Source of the DNA: Marivirga arenosa
GTDB taxonomy: Bacteria > Bacteroidota > Bacteroidia > Cytophagales > Cyclobacteriaceae
DNA: 64,000 nt
Direction: 5' to 3'
NCBI RefSeq assembly: GCF_030503895.2
Contig: NZ_CP129970.2
Span: 994,001 to 1,058,000, forward strand
Both the position numbers and the translations under genes were made by a program. The notes beneath the pieces were generated by a model. It was not told where the DNA came from and ran no database searches. It saw only the letters and a list, made by a program, of their open reading frames with translations. Positions 36,127 through 46,209 of the stretch are shown here, piece after piece (within the stretch, counting starts at the first letter, position 1; each line of letters opens with the position of its first letter).

Positions 36127-37710
36127 ATGAGTTTAGAAATAAAAGTACCTGAAGTAGGCGAATCAATCACTGAAGTGACCATAGCATCATGGTTAAAGAA
36201 AGATGGTGATTATGTTGAACAAGATGAAATTATAGCAGAATTAGAATCTGATAAAGCAACATTCGAACTACCCGCTGAAGTGTCTGGCGTTTTAAAAATA
36301 AAAGCTGAAGAAGATGAAACCATCGAAGTAGGGGCTGTAATTTGTGAGATTGATGAAAATGCTGAAGGTTCGGGATCTAAATCAGAAGATAAGGCTGAAT
36401 CGAAAGAAGAAGAAAAGTCAGAACCAAAATCTGATAGTAGTAATTCTTCTTCAGGCAGCGGTCCTAAAAAGACAGGTGAAGTTCATGAAATGGTAGTTCC
36501 TACTGTGGGAGAATCTATCACAGAAGTTACCATTAGTTCATGGTTAAAGTCTGATGGTGATTATGTAGAGATGGATGAAGTAATCGCTGAAGTAGAGTCT
36601 GATAAAGCTACTTTTGAATTACCAGCAGAAGCTAACGGATTCTTGAAAATTGTTGCTCAGGAAGATGATACCATCGAAATAGGTGCTACTATTTGTAAAA
36701 TCGAAGTAACTGAAGGAGGTGCTCCTAGCGACTCTTCTTCTGAAAGTAGTTCATCTTCAAGTGAATCATCATCAAGTGGTCAGGAAGATGGAAAAGAAAC
36801 TTATGCAACAGGACATGCCTCTCCTGCTGCCGCAAAAATATTGAAGGAGAAAGGTATTGATCCAGCAAACATAAAAGGAACGGGTAAGGACGGTCGCATC
36901 ACAAAAGAAGATGCGGAAAATGCAGAAAAGCAGCAGTCTAAACCATCACCTCAAAAAGATAAAGCTGAAGACAAAATTGAAACTCAAAGTGTTCCAGCTT
37001 CATCAGATGCTAGAGCTCAGAACAGAGAGAAAATGTCGAGCTTACGTAAGACTGTCGCAAGAAGATTGGTAAGCGTTAAGAATGAAACGGCTATGTTAAC
37101 CACTTTTAACGAGGTGGATATGAAGCCAATCATGGACTTACGTAAAAAATACAAAGAGCAATTTAAAGAGAAATATGAAGTAGGCTTAGGCTTTATGTCA
37201 TTCTTTACAAAAGCTTGTACTATGGCTCTAAAAGAATGGCCAGCGGTTAATGCTCAAATTGATGGTAATGAAATGGTATATTCGGACTATGTAGATATGT
37301 CAATTGCTGTATCATCTCCAAAAGGTTTAGTAGTTCCTGTAATTAGAAATGCAGAGAAACTATCTTTCAATGAAATTGAAGGAGAAGTAGTAAGACTAGC
37401 TAAAAAAGCTAGAGACGGTAAATTGAGCATAGAGGAAATGAGCGGAGGTACCTTCACCATCACTAATGGTGGTATTTTTGGCTCAATGCTTTCTACTCCT
37501 ATAATTAACGCTCCTCAATCAGCAATTCTGGGTATGCATAATATTGTAGAAAGACCAGTTGCAATTAATGGTCAAGTGGAAATTAGGCCTATTATGTATG
37601 TAGCCTTAAGCTATGATCACAGAATTATTGATGGAAAAGAGTCAGTAAGCTTCTTGGTAAGAGTAAAAGAATTACTTGAAGATCCAACTAGATTATTGTT
37701 GGGAGTTTAA
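36127..37710 (+). CDS. sucB: dihydrolipoyl succinyltransferase (OGDH E2) with two lipoyl domains
   Basis: The 527-residue protein has two lipoyl domains (about 1-78 and 122-200), each with the lipoylation site [12 protein letters not shown], separated and followed by Ser/Glu-rich linkers. A peripheral-subunit-binding domain (about 230-265; [17 protein letters not shown]...[11 protein letters not shown]) precedes the acyltransferase core ending in SYDHRIIDG near 495. Classical SucB has one lipoyl domain; two are seen in some phyla. The neighbour sucA marks it as the succinyltransferase. Confidence 0.96.
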   Translation: MSLEIKVPEVGESITEVTIASWLKKDGDYVEQDEIIAELESDKATFELPAEVSGVLKIKAEEDETIEVGAVICEIDENAEGSGSKSEDKAESKEEEKSEPKSDSSNSSSGSGPKKTGEVHEMVVPTVGESITEVTISSWLKSDGDYVEMDEVIAEVESDKATFELPAEANGFLKIVAQEDDTIEIGATICKIEVTEGGAPSDSSSESSSSSSESSSSGQEDGKETYATGHASPAAAKILKEKGIDPANIKGTGKDGRITKEDAENAEKQQSKPSPQKDKAEDKIETQSVPASSDARAQNREKMSSLRKTVARRLVSVKNETAMLTTFNEVDMKPIMDLRKKYKEQFKEKYEVGLGFMSFFTKACTMALKEWPAVNAQIDGNEMVYSDYVDMSIAVSSPKGLVVPVIRNAEKLSFNEIEGEVVRLAKKARDGKLSIEEMSGGTFTITNGGIFGSMLSTPIINAPQSAILGMHNIVERPVAINGQVEIRPIMYVALSYDHRIIDGKESVSFLVRVKELLEDPTRLLLGV

Positions 37711-37737
37711 CGCTTTGATATCAAAAGTACAGAGATA

Positions 37738-38132
37738 TAAGTACAAAGTATTGAGAATAAAATGCATAAATTTCAAGATCTTCAAATATGGAAACAGTCA
37801 ATGAATCTTGCTGAAATTATTTATAAAATAACATCAGCTTTTCCTAATGAAGAAAAATTTGGACTAACATCCCAAATGAAGAGAAGTGCGGTATCAATCC
37901 CTTCTAATATAGCTGAAGGTGCTGGTAGAAATAACCCTAAAGAATTTTATCAATTCTTAGGAATTGCTTTGGGATCTCTAGCAGAACTAGAAACTCAAAG
38001 CAATCTTTCTAACCGACTTTCATATATTAATGAAAAGAGTTTTGAAGAAATAATAGAAAGAATAAGTGAAATAAGAAGAATGACTTACTCTTTACAACAA
38101 AAACTGATTTAAAACCCTGTACTTTGTACTTA
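37738..38132. repeat. 13-bp perfect inverted repeats bounding the four-helix-bundle gene
   Basis: TAAGTACAAAGTA at 37738-37750 and its exact reverse complement at 38120-38132 flank the 351-bp gene. The right flank continues with iterated TAGTACT units. The 395-bp unit sits between sucB and lpdA, breaking an otherwise tight operon. The arrangement looks like a small mobile or mobilised cassette; no target duplication is visible. Confidence 0.6.
37762..38112 (+). CDS. four helix bundle protein (23S rRNA IVS-type)
   Basis: The 116-residue protein starts HKFQDLQIWKQSMNLAEIIY and has FGLTSQMKRSAVSIPSNIAEGAGR, the hallmark of TIGR02436/IVP four-helix-bundle proteins first seen in intervening sequences of 23S rRNA. 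Members are common as solitary genes in Bacteroidota; the function is unknown. Older annotations call it ribosomal protein S23, which is wrong. It lies between inverted repeats inside the sucA-sucB-lpdA operon. Confidence 0.93.
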   Translation: MHKFQDLQIWKQSMNLAEIIYKITSAFPNEEKFGLTSQMKRSAVSIPSNIAEGAGRNNPKEFYQFLGIALGSLAELETQSNLSNRLSYINEKSFEEIIERISEIRRMTYSLQQKLI

Positions 38133-38158
38133 GTACTTAGTACCTAAAATAAAAAGAA

Positions 38159-39562
38159 ATGTCAAAATACGATGTAACAGTAATTGGTTCTGGTCCTGGT
38201 GGTTATGTGGCAGCTATCAGATGCGCACAACTAGGCATGAAAACAGCCATTATTGAAAAATATAATACTTTAGGAGGAACTTGTCTTAATGTTGGATGTA
38301 TCCCATCAAAAGCTTTATTAGATTCTTCAGAGCATTACCATAATGCTGAAACTACTTTTAAAGAGCACGGGATAAACCTGAGCAACCTGAAAGTAGACAT
38401 TAAGCAGATGATCAACCGCAAAGCAGATGTTGTGAAACAAAATGTAGACGGTATTGCCTTCTTAATGAAGAAAAATAAAATTGATGTACATACTGGTGTT
38501 GGATCATTTAAAGATAAAAACACTGTTGTTGTTACAAAATCTGATGGCAAAACGGAAGAACTCAGCACTGACAAAGTAATTATTGCAACAGGCTCAAAAC
38601 CTATAGAGTTGCCATTTGCTAAATTTGATAAGAAAAGAATTATCAGCAGTACTGAGGCTTTAGAGTTAAAGGAAGTGCCTAAACATATGATTCTTATCGG
38701 AGGTGGTGTAATCGGCTTAGAATTAGGCTCAGTGTATAAAAGAATTGGTGCGGATGTTACTGTATTAGAATTTGCTGACAGCCTTATTCCTACTATGGAT
38801 GGAAGCATGGGGAAAGAAATGAAGAAGAGCATGAAAAAGCTCGGAATGGATGTAAAGCTAAAACATAAAGTAACTAAAGTTGAAAATAAAGGAAAAGAAG
38901 TAGAAGTTACTTTTGAGACAGATAAAGGAAAAGAAGAGACTATCAAAGGAGACTATTGCTTAGTGGCAGTGGGTCGGAAACCTTATACAGATGGGTTAAA
39001 TCTTGAGGCTGCTGGCCTAAAAACTGATGATAAAGGTAAAATTTCAGTTGATGATAATCTCAAAACTGAAGTTGATAATATTTATGCAATCGGTGATGTC
39101 GTAAGAGGTGCTATGCTCGCACATAAAGCTGAAGAAGAAGGTGTTTTTGTAGCTGAAACTATGGCCGGACAAAAACCTCACATTCATTACAAATTAATTC
39201 CTAATGTAGTGTACACTTGGCCAGAAGTTGCGGGTGTTGGCTACACTGAAGAAGAATTAAAGGATGAGGGAAAAAAGTATAAAACTGGCTCATTCCCATA
39301 TAAAGCATTAGGTAGAGCTCGCGCTAGTATGGATTTGGAAGGTTTAGTTAAAGTAATTGCTGATAAAAATACAGATGAAATTTTAGGTATTCATATTATT
39401 GGAGCTAGAGCGGCTGATATGATTGCTGCTGGTGTAACTGCTATGGAATATAGAGCTTCCGCTGAAGATGTTTCTCGTATGTCTCATGCACACCCTACTT
39501 ATATGGAAGCAGTTAAGGAGGCTTGCCTAGCCGCAACAGATAATAGACCTATTCATATGTAA
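38159..39562 (+). CDS. lpdA: dihydrolipoyl dehydrogenase (E3)
   Basis: The 467-residue flavoprotein has the FAD GxGxxG (VIGSGPGGYVAAI), the redox disulfide GGTCLNVGCIPSKALL, the NAD-binding GGGVIGLELGSV, AIGDV for FAD, and the C-terminal catalytic HAHPTYMEA. It reoxidises the lipoyl arms of E2 and makes NADH. As the last gene of the OGDH operon it serves this complex and possibly pyruvate dehydrogenase. Terminator follows. Confidence 0.98.
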   Translation: MSKYDVTVIGSGPGGYVAAIRCAQLGMKTAIIEKYNTLGGTCLNVGCIPSKALLDSSEHYHNAETTFKEHGINLSNLKVDIKQMINRKADVVKQNVDGIAFLMKKNKIDVHTGVGSFKDKNTVVVTKSDGKTEELSTDKVIIATGSKPIELPFAKFDKKRIISSTEALELKEVPKHMILIGGGVIGLELGSVYKRIGADVTVLEFADSLIPTMDGSMGKEMKKSMKKLGMDVKLKHKVTKVENKGKEVEVTFETDKGKEETIKGDYCLVAVGRKPYTDGLNLEAAGLKTDDKGKISVDDNLKTEVDNIYAIGDVVRGAMLAHKAEEEGVFVAETMAGQKPHIHYKLIPNVVYTWPEVAGVGYTEEELKDEGKKYKTGSFPYKALGRARASMDLEGLVKVIADKNTDEILGIHIIGARAADMIAAGVTAMEYRASAEDVSRMSHAHPTYMEAVKEACLAATDNRPIHM

Positions 39563-39581
39563 AATAGGCTTTGCAGTTTTA

Positions 39582-39611
39582 AAAAATCCCGATAAAACTA
39601 TCGGGATTTTT
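39582..39611 (+). terminator. terminator after lpdA
   Basis: 13-bp stem AAAAATCCCGATA / TATCGGGATTTTT, 4-nt loop, followed by further T. It may also serve the convergent gene ending at 39626. Confidence 0.93.
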
Positions 39612-39625
39612 TTATTTTGAATCTT

Positions 39626-40231
39626 TTAAGCTGCTCCTTTGCCTGAAGAATAAGGTCGATAGGCATAATATTGCATCACAGTTTCTAATGCTATTTTAAT
39701 AGCCTTATTTATGGGTAATATATCCCTGGCTAACTGAAAATCTATTTGCATTAATTTCTGATAGTATTCAGTAAACACAGGTACTTTTACATTATTTTTC
39801 AATAAAACGATAGCTTTAGTATAATTTTCAATCTGGCCATCTTTTATCAATTTGCAAGTTAATAGTCTTAGTTCTCCGTACTTATCTCGGTTTGCGCCAT
39901 AGCCAAACAATCTACAAATTAATCCTCTGTAAGGATATTCACTGCAACTGCCTTGGTTTTGATCTAGAATTGACAACGGACTATAAACTATGCAGTTTAA
40001 GGATTGATTATTTTCAAGCTTATCATAAAATTCTTGTGCTCGGCCAGTTTTAAACCAATGAAAAGCAAGTGGCAAAAACTCCAGTGGACTTGCCTCTATA
40101 TCGTGTTTATTACAGCATTTTCCACATGAAGAATAACAATATATTCCCGTAAAACTTTTAAAATGGGATATCTCCTGATCGAGGCTACTGAATAATTTTT
40201 CAACCGCCTCAACTTTTTGTTTGATGGTCAT
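39626..40231 (-). CDS. YkgJ family cysteine cluster protein
   Basis: The 201-residue protein carries the zinc/iron-chelating cluster pattern CYSSCGKCCNKHDIEASPLEF (read as CxxCxxCC then acidic residues, about 30-50), with later conserved Cys in GSCSEYPYRGLICRLFGYG and LLTCK. The family (UPF0153/CxxCxxCC) is thought to bind a metal; its reaction is unknown. Confidence 0.88.
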   Translation of the reverse strand: MTIKQKVEAVEKLFSSLDQEISHFKSFTGIYCYSSCGKCCNKHDIEASPLEFLPLAFHWFKTGRAQEFYDKLENNQSLNCIVYSPLSILDQNQGSCSEYPYRGLICRLFGYGANRDKYGELRLLTCKLIKDGQIENYTKAIVLLKNNVKVPVFTEYYQKLMQIDFQLARDILPINKAIKIALETVMQYYAYRPYSSGKGAA

Positions 40232-40304
40232 ATTTTGAACACAAATGTAATCCTAAAAACGATGGCTTAGATTTACATCATCAAAATATTTTTTTCGAGT
40301 GAGA

Positions 40305-41564
40305 TTAAGCGACCTTAATCACACAATATTCTTCAGAAAAATACTTTTTACTGATTTCTAAAATCCTTTCAGCCGTGATATTTCTGATACTTTTAACATA
40401 GGCATCAAAATAATCAATGTAATCAGCACCCTCTGATAGCTTAACTTTGTAATTCTCTGATTGGTGAAAAACCGTATCCAAACTACTGGCTATTTTACCG
40501 AGCATATAGTTCTTAATGGTTTCAATCTCCTCCTCCGGCACCCGATTAGTTTTTAGATCTTCCATCTCATGATACACTTCCTGAATAGTGTCCTCAATGT
40601 GGTCAATCTTCACATCAGCTCCGATTATATGATAATCGACATGCTTATAATTGATTAAAACAGAATAAATACCATATGTGTATCCTTTATCTTCTCGAAT
40701 ATTCTTCATTAAACGAGAACCGAAATATCCGCCTAGTATTTCATTGGTAATAGATAAGTCAAAGTAATCTGGATGGTCTCTAGGAATAGAAATAGCCCCC
40801 ATTCTTATAGAAGCTTGAACAGAGCCCTCTCTTTCAATCTTCTTTTCCTCTAAATTGGGATTAAGTTTACCTGTATACTGCGGTTCATTTGGTTTAAATT
40901 CCAGGTTACCAAAATACTCATCAAAGTAGTTAAAAATATCTTCATCAAAATCACCTGCTACAATAATATCAGGCTGAAGAGCAAAATACTTATTAAAATA
41001 ATTTTCTATATCTTCCTTATGAATGGCATTTAACTCATCTTCCTCAAGTATGCTAGCATAAGGTGTTCCTTGTAAAAGGTTTTTCCTAAGATTTCGAGTA
41101 GCGATTAAAGAGTTCTTTTGATTATTAACCCTAATTTTTTGAAGTTGCTGAAGCTTTATTTTTTCAAAATCCTTATCTTCAAAAAGCGGTTCTTTGATAG
41201 CACTTTTTAGAACAGGCAATAAGGTATTTATATGTTCTTTTAAACATAAAAGACTTACGGTTGTATAATCATAATCTACTGCAAAATCCAGATGCGCTCC
41301 ATAATGATCTAACAATTCTTGCAGCTCACTTCCAGGGTAGCTCTTTGTTCCCTCTACTAAAACCTTTGCACATATAAGCGATTCCCCTGGTTTATTATCA
41401 TTTGTTCTTCCAGCAGGATATAGTATATCAATTTTTAAAACAGGATTAGTATCATCCTGAATAATATGAACTGAAACATCATTTGAAAGCTTTTTAACTT
41501 CAGGCTTTGTTAATGATAAATCCTTCAGCATATATGCTTTTGGAGCAACTTGTCTATTAAGCAT
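40305..41564 (-). CDS. M16 family peptidase-like protein lacking the HxxEH site
   Basis: The 419-residue protein has the M16 fold layout: an N-terminal Peptidase_M16 domain, then M16_C with GGYFGSRLMKNIREDKGYTYGIYS near residue 277-300. At the place of the zinc motif HxxEH the sequence is SLICAKVLVEGT, with no His or Glu pair. It is therefore a probable non-catalytic subunit, like PqqF-beta or MPP-alpha-type partners. No active M16 partner lies next to it. It follows porV in the same direction with a 31-bp gap. Confidence 0.9.
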   Translation of the reverse strand: MLNRQVAPKAYMLKDLSLTKPEVKKLSNDVSVHIIQDDTNPVLKIDILYPAGRTNDNKPGESLICAKVLVEGTKSYPGSELQELLDHYGAHLDFAVDYDYTTVSLLCLKEHINTLLPVLKSAIKEPLFEDKDFEKIKLQQLQKIRVNNQKNSLIATRNLRKNLLQGTPYASILEEDELNAIHKEDIENYFNKYFALQPDIIVAGDFDEDIFNYFDEYFGNLEFKPNEPQYTGKLNPNLEEKKIEREGSVQASIRMGAISIPRDHPDYFDLSITNEILGGYFGSRLMKNIREDKGYTYGIYSVLINYKHVDYHIIGADVKIDHIEDTIQEVYHEMEDLKTNRVPEEEIETIKNYMLGKIASSLDTVFHQSENYKVKLSEGADYIDYFDAYVKSIRNITAERILEISKKYFSEEYCVIKVA

Positions 41565-41595
41565 AATGAATTTTTAAATGAAAATTTACTTGGAA

Positions 41596-42768
41596 TTACT
41601 CTGCAACAGAGGCTTTTGCAATCCCTAAGTTTTCAAATTTGAAAACCGCTGTGAACCTAAGCGTTTCTGCTAATGGATTGTTTTGCTGAGTTGGGATTAA
41701 GTAAGAAAAATCTAAACCTAACACTTGGTATCTGAATCCTAATCCAGCAGTGAAATATTGTCTACCTCCTTTGGTAATATGTTCGTAAAAATATCCGGTT
41801 CTGACCGCAAAAATATTATTATACCAGTATTCTACACCTGAAGAAATTGTAATTTCTCTTAATTCTTCTTGAAAACCAGCAGGTGCGTCACCAAATGAAC
41901 CAAACATACCTTCAAGTAGAGTTGCTGGAATAGTATCTCCTTCATTAGGTGTAGGAACCATTAATTTATTAAAATCAACTGAAATAGTTAATTTATTATA
42001 AGGATCCAAATTAGAGGTAAAGGCTGATCCTATTTTCAAATTAATCGGTAAGAACTGTTCATTATCATCTCCACTGTACGAAACCTTATTAGAAATATTA
42101 GCGATCTGCATTCCTGAAGAGAACTCAGAATCCTTTCCACTAAACAATAATTCTTTTGTATAGAAAATTCCCAAGTCAACCCCTACCGCTGTTGCTGGGC
42201 TTGGATTTGATTGATTATTATTCGTGTAGTTTCCAAATAAATTAGACCTAGCAAATTTACCTGTCAAAGACGCACTTAAATTATCGCTTAACTTTCTGGA
42301 ATAAGCAGCAGAAATTGAAAAATCTTTTGGAGAAAAATCAGTCCCTGTATTACCATCATCTGTGAAGAATATATTTCCTAAATCGAAATACTTCATTGAT
42401 AAGCCAACTACTTGCTCTTTGGATATTTTATAATAACCACTTAAATATGAAATAGACATATCCGTAACGCCTATACTCATTAACCATGGGGAATAAGAAA
42501 TAGAAGCGCCAATTTCATTATCAACAAATGCTAATCTAGCTGCATTCCATTGCATAGCATTAGCATCAGCCGAAAGCGCTACGCCCACGTCTCCCATTCC
42601 TGCAGAACGGGAATCGGGTGATATTAATAAAAAAGGCATAGCTGTAGTGATAACATTTCTTTCAGCATCTTGCCCAGAAATTGTAGTAGGTGGACCAGTA
42701 ATTTGGCCTAAAGCTTGGGTTGATAAAACGGTTAAAGCCGTTAAAAATATTAATTTCGCTGCTCGCAT
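41596..42768 (-). CDS. porV: type IX secretion outer membrane protein PorV
   Basis: The 390-residue protein has a signal peptide (FLTALTVLSTQALGQ) and the PorV start TAMPFLLISPDSRSAGMGDVGVALS, then a FadL-like 14-strand barrel pattern with alternating aromatic strands to the end. PorV shuttles T9SS cargo to the PorU sortase on the outer membrane. It lies 25 bp after porU in the same operon. Confidence 0.95.
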   Translation of the reverse strand: MRAAKLIFLTALTVLSTQALGQITGPPTTISGQDAERNVITTAMPFLLISPDSRSAGMGDVGVALSADANAMQWNAARLAFVDNEIGASISYSPWLMSIGVTDMSISYLSGYYKISKEQVVGLSMKYFDLGNIFFTDDGNTGTDFSPKDFSISAAYSRKLSDNLSASLTGKFARSNLFGNYTNNNQSNPSPATAVGVDLGIFYTKELLFSGKDSEFSSGMQIANISNKVSYSGDDNEQFLPINLKIGSAFTSNLDPYNKLTISVDFNKLMVPTPNEGDTIPATLLEGMFGSFGDAPAGFQEELREITISSGVEYWYNNIFAVRTGYFYEHITKGGRQYFTAGLGFRYQVLGLDFSYLIPTQQNNPLAETLRFTAVFKFENLGIAKASVAE

Positions 42769-42793
42769 TTTATTTTGGTTTACTCAAATATAC

Positions 42794-45700
42794 TTAATTG
42801 ATTATAATTAGCTTTTTAATTTGGTCAGTTTTTGCATTATCTTCTACAGAACGTACAAAAAGCCTGACAAAATATAATCCTGGTGAAAGTTTTTCGCCAT
42901 TTTGGTTTCTTAAGTCCCATTGATCTATTCTGAAGTCTTCATTAGTAGTGTATTCATGGGAATACACTAATTGACCCTGGTTATTTATGATTTGATACTG
43001 AACCATAACCTGCGCATTTTTTCTATTCTGACGTAATCGAATATTAACATTGGATTGGGCTGGATTTGGATATATAGCAAAATCTAACAATTCGATATCG
43101 TCCTCACCAATTACCTCAAACTCTATGGTCGCTTGTGATTTATTATTATAAACATCAGAGGCTTTAATAGTTATGTAATGATTCCCCTCTTTTAAATTTT
43201 GTAGATCATATTCAATGGTCCCCTCTTGGTAGGAATCTTTATCGTAATAGAAAAAATCATTAAGTTTTATATCTTCCCCACCATCAATTGAATAGGTAAT
43301 ACCTGGATTCACATTGCTATTTGAAATACTTATTCCATGCTCATCAAACAAATCTACTATTAAAGTAGCATCATTCCCTACTCTATTACCATTTTCAAAT
43401 TCTCTATCATTTAGGTATAACGCCAAATCAGGACCAGCAGTATCATTATTTGACATGAGAGAACTACCTCCTACAATGAAATCATTATTAAAACCTGATG
43501 CATCTTCTAATTGATTGTCATTCTTCGCATAAAAACTAAACTTGCCTTTATCAATGCGGTAATCTATTTCAGTGGGAACATAAAAACTGAAGCTAAATTC
43601 CCCATTTTGAATACTTGACTTCCCTCTGTAGATCACTTGATCAAATGTCATAAAGTTAAATTCACTTTCTGCTTTATCGATTGTAGAAGATGCTTGGGGC
43701 TTATCATAAAGTTCAATGGTTAGTTCACCATCAAAATCTGACATGATTTGTTTTAGATTGTTCTCAATTAAACCCGATACTGTGATTTTAGACATACTTT
43801 TAAGAGTATCCGTTTCACCCTCTTCATTCATAATATTGGTAATTTGAACATTACTTTCAGGTTCAGCCAAAGTTACAGCTGGATCACCTAGCAAAATAAA
43901 ATTTCGGTTCTTAACCCCTACAATCCCTGAGTTTTTAGTTTGCCTAATAATATCCCCTAATTTTTTAGGTTTAGTGTTTTGAGATTTAAATACATGTTGA
44001 AAAAAAGATCGATTTAAAGTGGCATTTGAACTTGACTCCACAGGCCTTGAAGTAGTTAATAATGCAATAGCACCACCATCAGGTTTAAGTAACATTCTCT
44101 GAGCGCCTGATTCTATATTTGGATTATCAAATCGGCCGAATTCGCAAGTTGCTGTGACAAATAGCGGCAGTTTATCAATATTATTCCATTCTTCAACCAT
44201 GCTTACATTAAGAATAGATTCATTCGTCCAGCTACTTTCCGAACCATGACCAATGTAATTCACTATTAATGCGCCCTTATTTGCCATATCATTTATGGCT
44301 TCTCTCATTTTTGGTGAACGCTGTGTACTGGCAAAAACTTCCTGTTCAAATGCTCCTAAATAGAGTTTGTTGATATTATAAAATCCAAAATTATCAATTA
44401 CATATTTACTTAGTTCTTCTGAATCACGATGAAAAATATTGCCATCTTCATCATCTGCAATGAAATAAATATCATTTCTCCATTTGTTAAAGGCTTGAGG
44501 ATTCGTTTCATAGTAAATTATTTTATTTACTGCGTCCGCAGCTTCCTTTTTTGTTTTTGCGGGTATTCTTCCAATGCCTAGGTCAAGCTCATCAATATTA
44601 TTCGATTCTTCTGCCCAAAAGCCTTCATTTTGATTCATGAATCCATAAAAATCATCAGAGGCATAAGTAAAAACCGGATGTAGCGAATTTCTAGATTGAT
44701 ATACTGGGACTAAATTAGTGTTATTAGCTATTCTATCTTTAAAATCATAGGATGATGCACCCAAAAGAAGCACATATTTAAGTTTGTCTGGATTTTTTAA
44801 ATAGTAATAGCGGATATAATTTCGGATGGCAGAAACGTCTCTTCTACCTGAACCAAACTCATTAAATATTTCAGAAATTTTAGCTACCTCCACACTAAAA
44901 TTATTATGATTTTCTCGATATGAAGCTAGCTTTTGTGCACTTTCATTAAAGCCGTCAAAAGTAATGACTAAATAATCGGGAGAGGTAGATTTCTTTAGAT
45001 TTTGTGAATTTAATGTTCCTATATATTCCGGGCGTAATGCAGAATTAGCATTAAAAGTTACGAATTTTCTTTCCCTTCTCTCCTCAGTTTGAGAAAATTT
45101 AAAAGACCCATTATTCATGATTAATTCCTTAGAATTAATAGGGTCACTCACTTCCCATACATAATGATCATTTGAAAGATTACCTATTTTTAATTCATAA
45201 TTACCAATTTGCTGAAATCCCCTATTTCTAATTACGATTTGGGAATTTAAAACATTCAACTTTTGAGGAACCGTTAGAAACAAATAATCCAGATATCCAT
45301 CAGACCTACCAGCACCCAAAGCTTCATGTGTAAGCGAAATATTTAATTCTAATCCTGAAACTAATGAGCTTGCTATTGTTGATCGGTTTTCAAGCAATTT
45401 GCCTTTTTCACGATATGGAAAGATTGTAAAATCTGATACTCTTTCAAGTGACTCACTGGCTAACTCATATTCATTTAACCTGATTTTTAGATTTGCTTCA
45501 TTATAAGTTTGTGCTAAATAGTGAGTAGTAAGGCTTATTTCATCAGATGAAGCAATATCATTATTTAATTCAAAAGTAAAATCTTGAGTTCTATTTATAC
45601 TAAAAGATTCACCAAACCATTTTCTTCCAGATCTTAAAATATTTACTTCATCTACTTCATGAAAATAAACAGCATCATACCAATTAAAACTTTGATCTAC

Positions 45701-46168
45701 ATTGATATTTTCTGAGCTTATTGAAGCAATTGAATTGGTTTGTTCTGCATTTATATCAATAAAAAAGTAAATTGAATCACTGTATACATTATTGCTATAC
45801 TCATAAAATTCATTTTCAAAATTATAGTCGATATTATCTACAGCATCAGCATAAAAATAAACCGCTTCATTCTCCTCAAAAACAGCATTTGTATTGGCCT
45901 TAACTTTTATAGCTAAAGGTTGCGGATCATAAGGATAATCTATGGAGTTTGATTGTGGAATATGACCTCCGGGCATTCCATAAACCTGAATTTTATTAGG
46001 ATTTATTTCAGAAGGATTTTCTCCTGCTGCCTCTAAAAATTGAGAATCAATTTTATAAACTCCTTCCGTTGAAGTAGCTACTTTTATCATCCCATTCTTA
46101 TTCAAAACGGATTGAGCATACAAAATTTGTATAAAAAGGGTCAATATGATAGTGAAGGAGATTCTCAT
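42794..46168 (-). CDS. porU: type IX secretion sortase PorU
   Basis: I use the ATG at 46168 (MRISFTII), not the upstream TTG, giving 1,124 residues. After a signal peptide comes an N-terminal beta region and a gingipain-like C25 peptidase domain, with catalytic His in YIGHGSESSW (H641) and Cys in TATCEFGRF (C675). The C terminus is a type A sorting domain (LDFAIYPNPAQSNVNIRL ... SPGLYFVRL). PorU cleaves the sorting domain of cargo and attaches it to lipopolysaccharide. It is encoded directly before porV. Confidence 0.96.
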   Translation of the reverse strand: MRISFTIILTLFIQILYAQSVLNKNGMIKVATSTEGVYKIDSQFLEAAGENPSEINPNKIQVYGMPGGHIPQSNSIDYPYDPQPLAIKVKANTNAVFEENEAVYFYADAVDNIDYNFENEFYEYSNNVYSDSIYFFIDINAEQTNSIASISSENINVDQSFNWYDAVYFHEVDEVNILRSGRKWFGESFSINRTQDFTFELNNDIASSDEISLTTHYLAQTYNEANLKIRLNEYELASESLERVSDFTIFPYREKGKLLENRSTIASSLVSGLELNISLTHEALGAGRSDGYLDYLFLTVPQKLNVLNSQIVIRNRGFQQIGNYELKIGNLSNDHYVWEVSDPINSKELIMNNGSFKFSQTEERRERKFVTFNANSALRPEYIGTLNSQNLKKSTSPDYLVITFDGFNESAQKLASYRENHNNFSVEVAKISEIFNEFGSGRRDVSAIRNYIRYYYLKNPDKLKYVLLLGASSYDFKDRIANNTNLVPVYQSRNSLHPVFTYASDDFYGFMNQNEGFWAEESNNIDELDLGIGRIPAKTKKEAADAVNKIIYYETNPQAFNKWRNDIYFIADDEDGNIFHRDSEELSKYVIDNFGFYNINKLYLGAFEQEVFASTQRSPKMREAINDMANKGALIVNYIGHGSESSWTNESILNVSMVEEWNNIDKLPLFVTATCEFGRFDNPNIESGAQRMLLKPDGGAIALLTTSRPVESSSNATLNRSFFQHVFKSQNTKPKKLGDIIRQTKNSGIVGVKNRNFILLGDPAVTLAEPESNVQITNIMNEEGETDTLKSMSKITVSGLIENNLKQIMSDFDGELTIELYDKPQASSTIDKAESEFNFMTFDQVIYRGKSSIQNGEFSFSFYVPTEIDYRIDKGKFSFYAKNDNQLEDASGFNNDFIVGGSSLMSNNDTAGPDLALYLNDREFENGNRVGNDATLIVDLFDEHGISISNSNVNPGITYSIDGGEDIKLNDFFYYDKDSYQEGTIEYDLQNLKEGNHYITIKASDVYNNKSQATIEFEVIGEDDIELLDFAIYPNPAQSNVNIRLRQNRKNAQVMVQYQIINNQGQLVYSHEYTTNEDFRIDQWDLRNQNGEKLSPGLYFVRLFVRSVEDNAKTDQIKKLIIIN

Positions 46169-46209
46169 TAAAACTCTCAAAACAAAGTTCTAACAGTGTT
46201 TTTTCCAAA

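Noticed and set aside
37762-38112. Annotation as ribosomal protein S23
   Set aside because: The family is a four-helix-bundle protein from 23S rRNA intervening sequences, not a ribosomal protein; no rRNA is nearby.
38335-38946. 203-codon ORF antisense to lpdA
   Set aside because: It lies fully inside lpdA, which has all catalytic motifs. The product is a low-complexity Ser/Leu/Phe chain typical of reading the complement of a coding strand.
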